Both the position numbers and the translations under genes were made by a program. A stretch of 8,372 nt of DNA from an uncultured Collinsella sp. (GTDB taxonomy: Bacteria; Actinomycetota; Coriobacteriia; Coriobacteriales; Coriobacteriaceae): contig CABQHR010000075.1 in the NCBI GenBank assembly GCA_902463875.1, forward strand, positions 1-8,372. The letters run 5' to 3'. Positions 6,555 through 8,372 of the stretch are shown here, piece by piece. Within the stretch, counting starts at the first letter, position 1. Each line of letters starts with the position of its first letter. Below the pieces are notes generated by a model. The model did not search any database. It saw only the letters and a program-made list of their open reading frames with translations, and was not told the DNA's origin.

Positions 6555-6631
6555 TGGTAGCCCGTACCAGATTCGAACTGGTGATCTCCGCCTTGAGAGG
6601 GCGGCGTCCTAAACCGCTAGACGAACGGGCC
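6555..6631 (-). tRNA. tRNA-Glu (anticodon CTC), CCA encoded
   Basis: Read on the minus strand, the 77-base gene folds as a full cloverleaf. The acceptor stem GGCCCGT pairs with ACGGGCT, with one G-U at the outermost pair. The D-arm contains the usual AGCGGTTTAGGA-type loop, the anticodon stem CCGCC/GGCGG encloses the loop CTCTCAA, and the T-arm ACCAG/CTGGT encloses TTCGAAT. Anticodon CTC reads GAG, so it charges glutamate. Discriminator base A73 is followed by a genomically encoded CCA. It has its own promoter and terminator, so it is a single-gene unit between the nucleotidyltransferase and membrane-protein genes. No duplicated 3' end was seen nearby, so there is no sign of integration at this tRNA. 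Confidence 0.96.
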
Positions 6632-6665
6632 ACATGACATCTGCACTGCCGTGCTGCGAGAAAAT

Positions 6666-6694
6666 ATATTACGGGACAAAAAACATCAGCGCAA
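6666..6694 (-). promoter_or_regulatory. Sigma70-type promoter of tRNA-Glu
   Basis: On the minus strand TTGCGC (6694-6689) and TAATAT (6671-6666) are separated by exactly 17 bases, close to the TTGACA/TATAAT consensus. The -10 box lies about 35 bases before the first base of the tRNA, which leaves a short 5' leader for processing. The surrounding AT-rich stretch contrasts with the GC-rich coding sequence on either side. Confidence 0.75.
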
Positions 6695-6714
6695 GAAGAA
6701 ATTCCAAATTGCCG

Positions 6715-6751
6715 AAAAATTGTCGACAGGTTATGGAACGCGCAGGTCAAC
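6715..6751 (-). terminator. Weak terminator candidate after the CCA nucleotidyltransferase gene
   Basis: On the minus strand GTTGAC (6751-6746) can pair with GTCGAC (6727-6722), with one G-U pair, followed by AA and five T. The loop of 18 bases is large and the stem short, so this is a poor terminator. It is the only candidate between the gene's stop codon and the tRNA promoter; the tRNA could also receive read-through. Confidence 0.25.
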
Positions 6752-6758
6752 TAATTAG

Positions 6759-8153
6759 CTAATTCAAGTTGAGATGAACCAAAAGGGTTTCGCGATCGTT
6801 GGGGATGTTGTCCTCGATAACGGCTTCGAGGGCGGCGTTGAGTAGCTGGCCTAGCTCGGGCCCCGGCTTCACACCGGCACGAATCAAGTCGCCGCCGTTG
6901 ATAGCAAGCATCTTGAGCGAATAGGGCTCCCCCGCCTCCAACAAATCATGGGCGAGTGAGCGCATCTCTTCGATCGTCTCGACGTAATAGAAGCACGACG
7001 GCGCCTTGCCCAGCGTGTCGGCACGCTTAAGGTCCATAAGCTCGTCCATCAGGCGCGGCGTATCGACGCCCTCGCCCGAAAGCAAGCGCATCATATTGAG
7101 CAAGCAGGAGCGCTCGGGGCGCAGCGGCTTGTCGTGGTACTTAATGAGCAGGCACACGTCACGGACCAAGTCGTGCGAAAGCGCCAAGCGATCCATGATG
7201 GCGCGCGTCTTCATGGCCCCGAGCTCGGGGTGACCGTAAAAGTGGCCGCTGCCCGCATGGTCGACCGTAAAGCAATCGGGCTTGGAAACGTCGTGCAAAA
7301 ACGCCGCCCACATTAGGCTCATTGAGGGTGTAAAGCCGTCGCACAGCGCTAACTCCCCCGCCACCGTCAGCACACGGGCGATATGCTCGTAAACGTTAAA
7401 CGCATGATAGACGCTGCGCTGATCAAACCCGCGACCCGCTGCCAACTCGGGCACGGCGGCGCAGATGAGCTCGGGGTAGCGCAGCATGGCGTCTCCCCCG
7501 TGGCCGGTCGAAAGGATACCCTCGAGCTCAATGCCCACGCGCTCGCGCGCCACAGCATCGAGCAGCGGCGCGCACTCGGCAAGCGCCTGTTTAGTCTTAG
7601 GCTCGATCATAAAATCCAGACGGCAGGCAAAACGCACCGCGCGCAGCATGCGAAGCGCGTCCTCGTTAAAACGACGCTTGGGATCTCCAACGGCGCGGAT
7701 GAGCTTGCGGTCTAGGTCGCCCTGGCCATCGTAGCGGTCGACAAGACCACGCTCGGGATGCCAGGCCATAGCGTTAACGGTAAAGTCACGACGCGCCAGA
7801 TCGTCCTCAAGCGACGCCGCACGCTCCACACTCTGGGGATGGCGGCCGTCGGTGTAAAAGCCGTCTAGGCGGTAGGTGGTGACCTCAATGCGCTCATCAT
7901 CGCAAATAGCCGTGATGCCGCCAAATTTTATGCCCGACTCAACCACGGCAATATCAGCCGCTTCGAGCGCCTCTTTGGACTCCTGCCACAGGCCGCTGCA
8001 GCACATGTCAACATCGTGGCTGGGGCGTCCCATCAGGGCATCACGTACCCAACCGCCCACGTACCAAGCCTCAAGACCTGCTGCCTCAAGCGCACGCAGG
8101 ACACGGATAGAGGCATCGGTCGGCTGCGTACCGTTGAGCGAAACATTGCACAT
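6759..8153 (-). CDS. cca: CCA tRNA nucleotidyltransferase (CCA-adding enzyme)
   Basis: The 464-residue enzyme adds or repairs the 3' CCA of tRNAs from CTP and ATP without a template. The class II polymerase-beta-type head is at the N-terminus: YVGGWVRDAL (31-40) and HDVDM (46-50), with metal-binding Asp47 and Asp49. Motif B, RRDFTVNAMAW, is at 121-131, and the nucleotide-selecting EDALRMLRAVRFACRL covers 164-179. The C-terminal half carries an HD phosphohydrolase-like domain, with His257, FLHDVSKP (His287-Asp288), YHDKP (His340-Asp341) and Asp379. Length fits bacterial members with an HD region. The ATG at 8151-8153 is preceded by AGGAGG with an 8-base spacing, a strong ribosome site. The gene is downstream of an unrelated gene ended by the terminator at 8248-8284, so it has its own promoter between 8154 and about 8247, although I could not pick out a convincing one. 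tRNA-Glu follows it on the same strand. Whether it makes CCA or only C or A additions cannot be excluded from sequence alone. Confidence 0.95.
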   Translation of the reverse strand: MCNVSLNGTQPTDASIRVLRALEAAGLEAWYVGGWVRDALMGRPSHDVDMCCSGLWQESKEALEAADIAVVESGIKFGGITAICDDERIEVTTYRLDGFYTDGRHPQSVERAASLEDDLARRDFTVNAMAWHPERGLVDRYDGQGDLDRKLIRAVGDPKRRFNEDALRMLRAVRFACRLDFMIEPKTKQALAECAPLLDAVARERVGIELEGILSTGHGGDAMLRYPELICAAVPELAAGRGFDQRSVYHAFNVYEHIARVLTVAGELALCDGFTPSMSLMWAAFLHDVSKPDCFTVDHAGSGHFYGHPELGAMKTRAIMDRLALSHDLVRDVCLLIKYHDKPLRPERSCLLNMMRLLSGEGVDTPRLMDELMDLKRADTLGKAPSCFYYVETIEEMRSLAHDLLEAGEPYSLKMLAINGGDLIRAGVKPGPELGQLLNAALEAVIEDNIPNDRETLLVHLNLN

Positions 8154-8247
8154 GCCTATGGCCTCCTGCGACTATCAAATTGGCTATCGATTGCGTCTGC
8201 AAGAAGTCTAGCAAGAAACAGCCTCCACTGCACACGCAAGTCCGATA

Positions 8248-8284
8248 AACAAAAACGCATCCGTCCTGGTCTAAGACGGATGCG
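8248..8284 (-). terminator. Strong Rho-independent terminator of the gene at the right edge
   Basis: CGCATCCGTC (8256-8265) and GACGGATGCG (8275-8284) form a perfect 10-base-pair stem around a 9-base loop. On the minus strand it is followed by TTTTTGTTT. It lies 33 bases past the stop codon of the partial gene at the right edge and separates it from the CCA nucleotidyltransferase gene. Confidence 0.92.
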
Positions 8285-8317
8285 AAATAATTGAACTATT
8301 CAGGCAAGGTGCCGGAA

Positions 8318-8372
8318 CTAGCAAACCTGACGGATTGCAATACCCTTCTGATACTCATCGACCTTGGCAAAA
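8318..8372 (-). CDS. C-terminal end of an unidentified protein (5' part outside window)
   Basis: Seventeen codons and a TAG stop (8318-8320) are visible, reading FAKVDEYQKGIAIRQVC. The frame is favoured over the other two because its residues look like an ordinary soluble protein end and because a strong minus-strand terminator begins 33 bases after the stop. One competing frame runs on to a stop near 8290. The sequence is too short to recognise a family. Confidence 0.5.
   Translation of the reverse strand, partial: FAKVDEYQKGIAIRQVC

Noticed and set aside
6555..6631. tRNA-Glu as an attachment site for an integrated element
   Set aside because: No repeat of the tRNA 3' end, integrase or phage gene is visible in the window.
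6436..6750. 104-codon minus-strand reading frame across the tRNA region
   Set aside because: It overlaps the tRNA-Glu gene and its terminator and has no ribosome site or domain.

Overview
The window looks like a chromosomal segment of a GC-rich Gram-positive gut bacterium of the Coriobacteriia, possibly Collinsella or a relative. This is judged from protein style, strong Shine-Dalgarno sites on some genes, a lipoprotein-type binding protein and a CCA-ending tRNA gene. The assignment is inference, with no marker gene to confirm it.

Left part (1-4111, + strand): a tightly packed FecBCD-type ABC uptake operon, entered in its middle. It holds the 3' end of a gene for a beta-rich domain protein, then a lipoprotein substrate-binding protein with an extra N-terminal domain of what looks like the same fold. 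A FecCD-type permease follows, then an ATPase carrying both an N-terminal extension and a C-terminal Rossmann-like domain. Gaps between genes are 4, 4 and 0 bases, so translation is probably coupled. The likely job is capture and import of an iron complex, haem or another tetrapyrrole. The substrate cannot be read from sequence.

Middle (4112-4371): about 240 bases encode an internal piece of an IS3-family transposase with no start, no ends and no terminal repeats. It marks a rearrangement joint. The stop codon of the next gene, which runs the other way, lies inside the transposase-derived sequence.

Right part (4369-8372, - strand): reading in the direction of transcription from the right edge, there is the last 17 codons of an unidentified gene and its strong terminator. 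Then come a CCA tRNA nucleotidyltransferase, tRNA-Glu(CTC) with its own promoter and terminator, a YbhN/MprF-type membrane protein (lysylphosphatidylglycerol synthase transmembrane family), and a TetR-family regulator. A perfect 7-base inverted repeat lies just upstream of the regulator and could be its operator. These look like ordinary chromosomal genes. The left operon converges on them at the transposase remnant.

No CRISPR array, complete insertion sequence or phage gene was seen. The only stretch near 300 bases without an intact gene is 4112-4368, which holds the transposase remnant. The most unusual part is the uptake operon, with its repeated surface domain and domain-extended ATPase. 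Similar gene sets are, from memory, present in Clostridia, but their function is poorly described.
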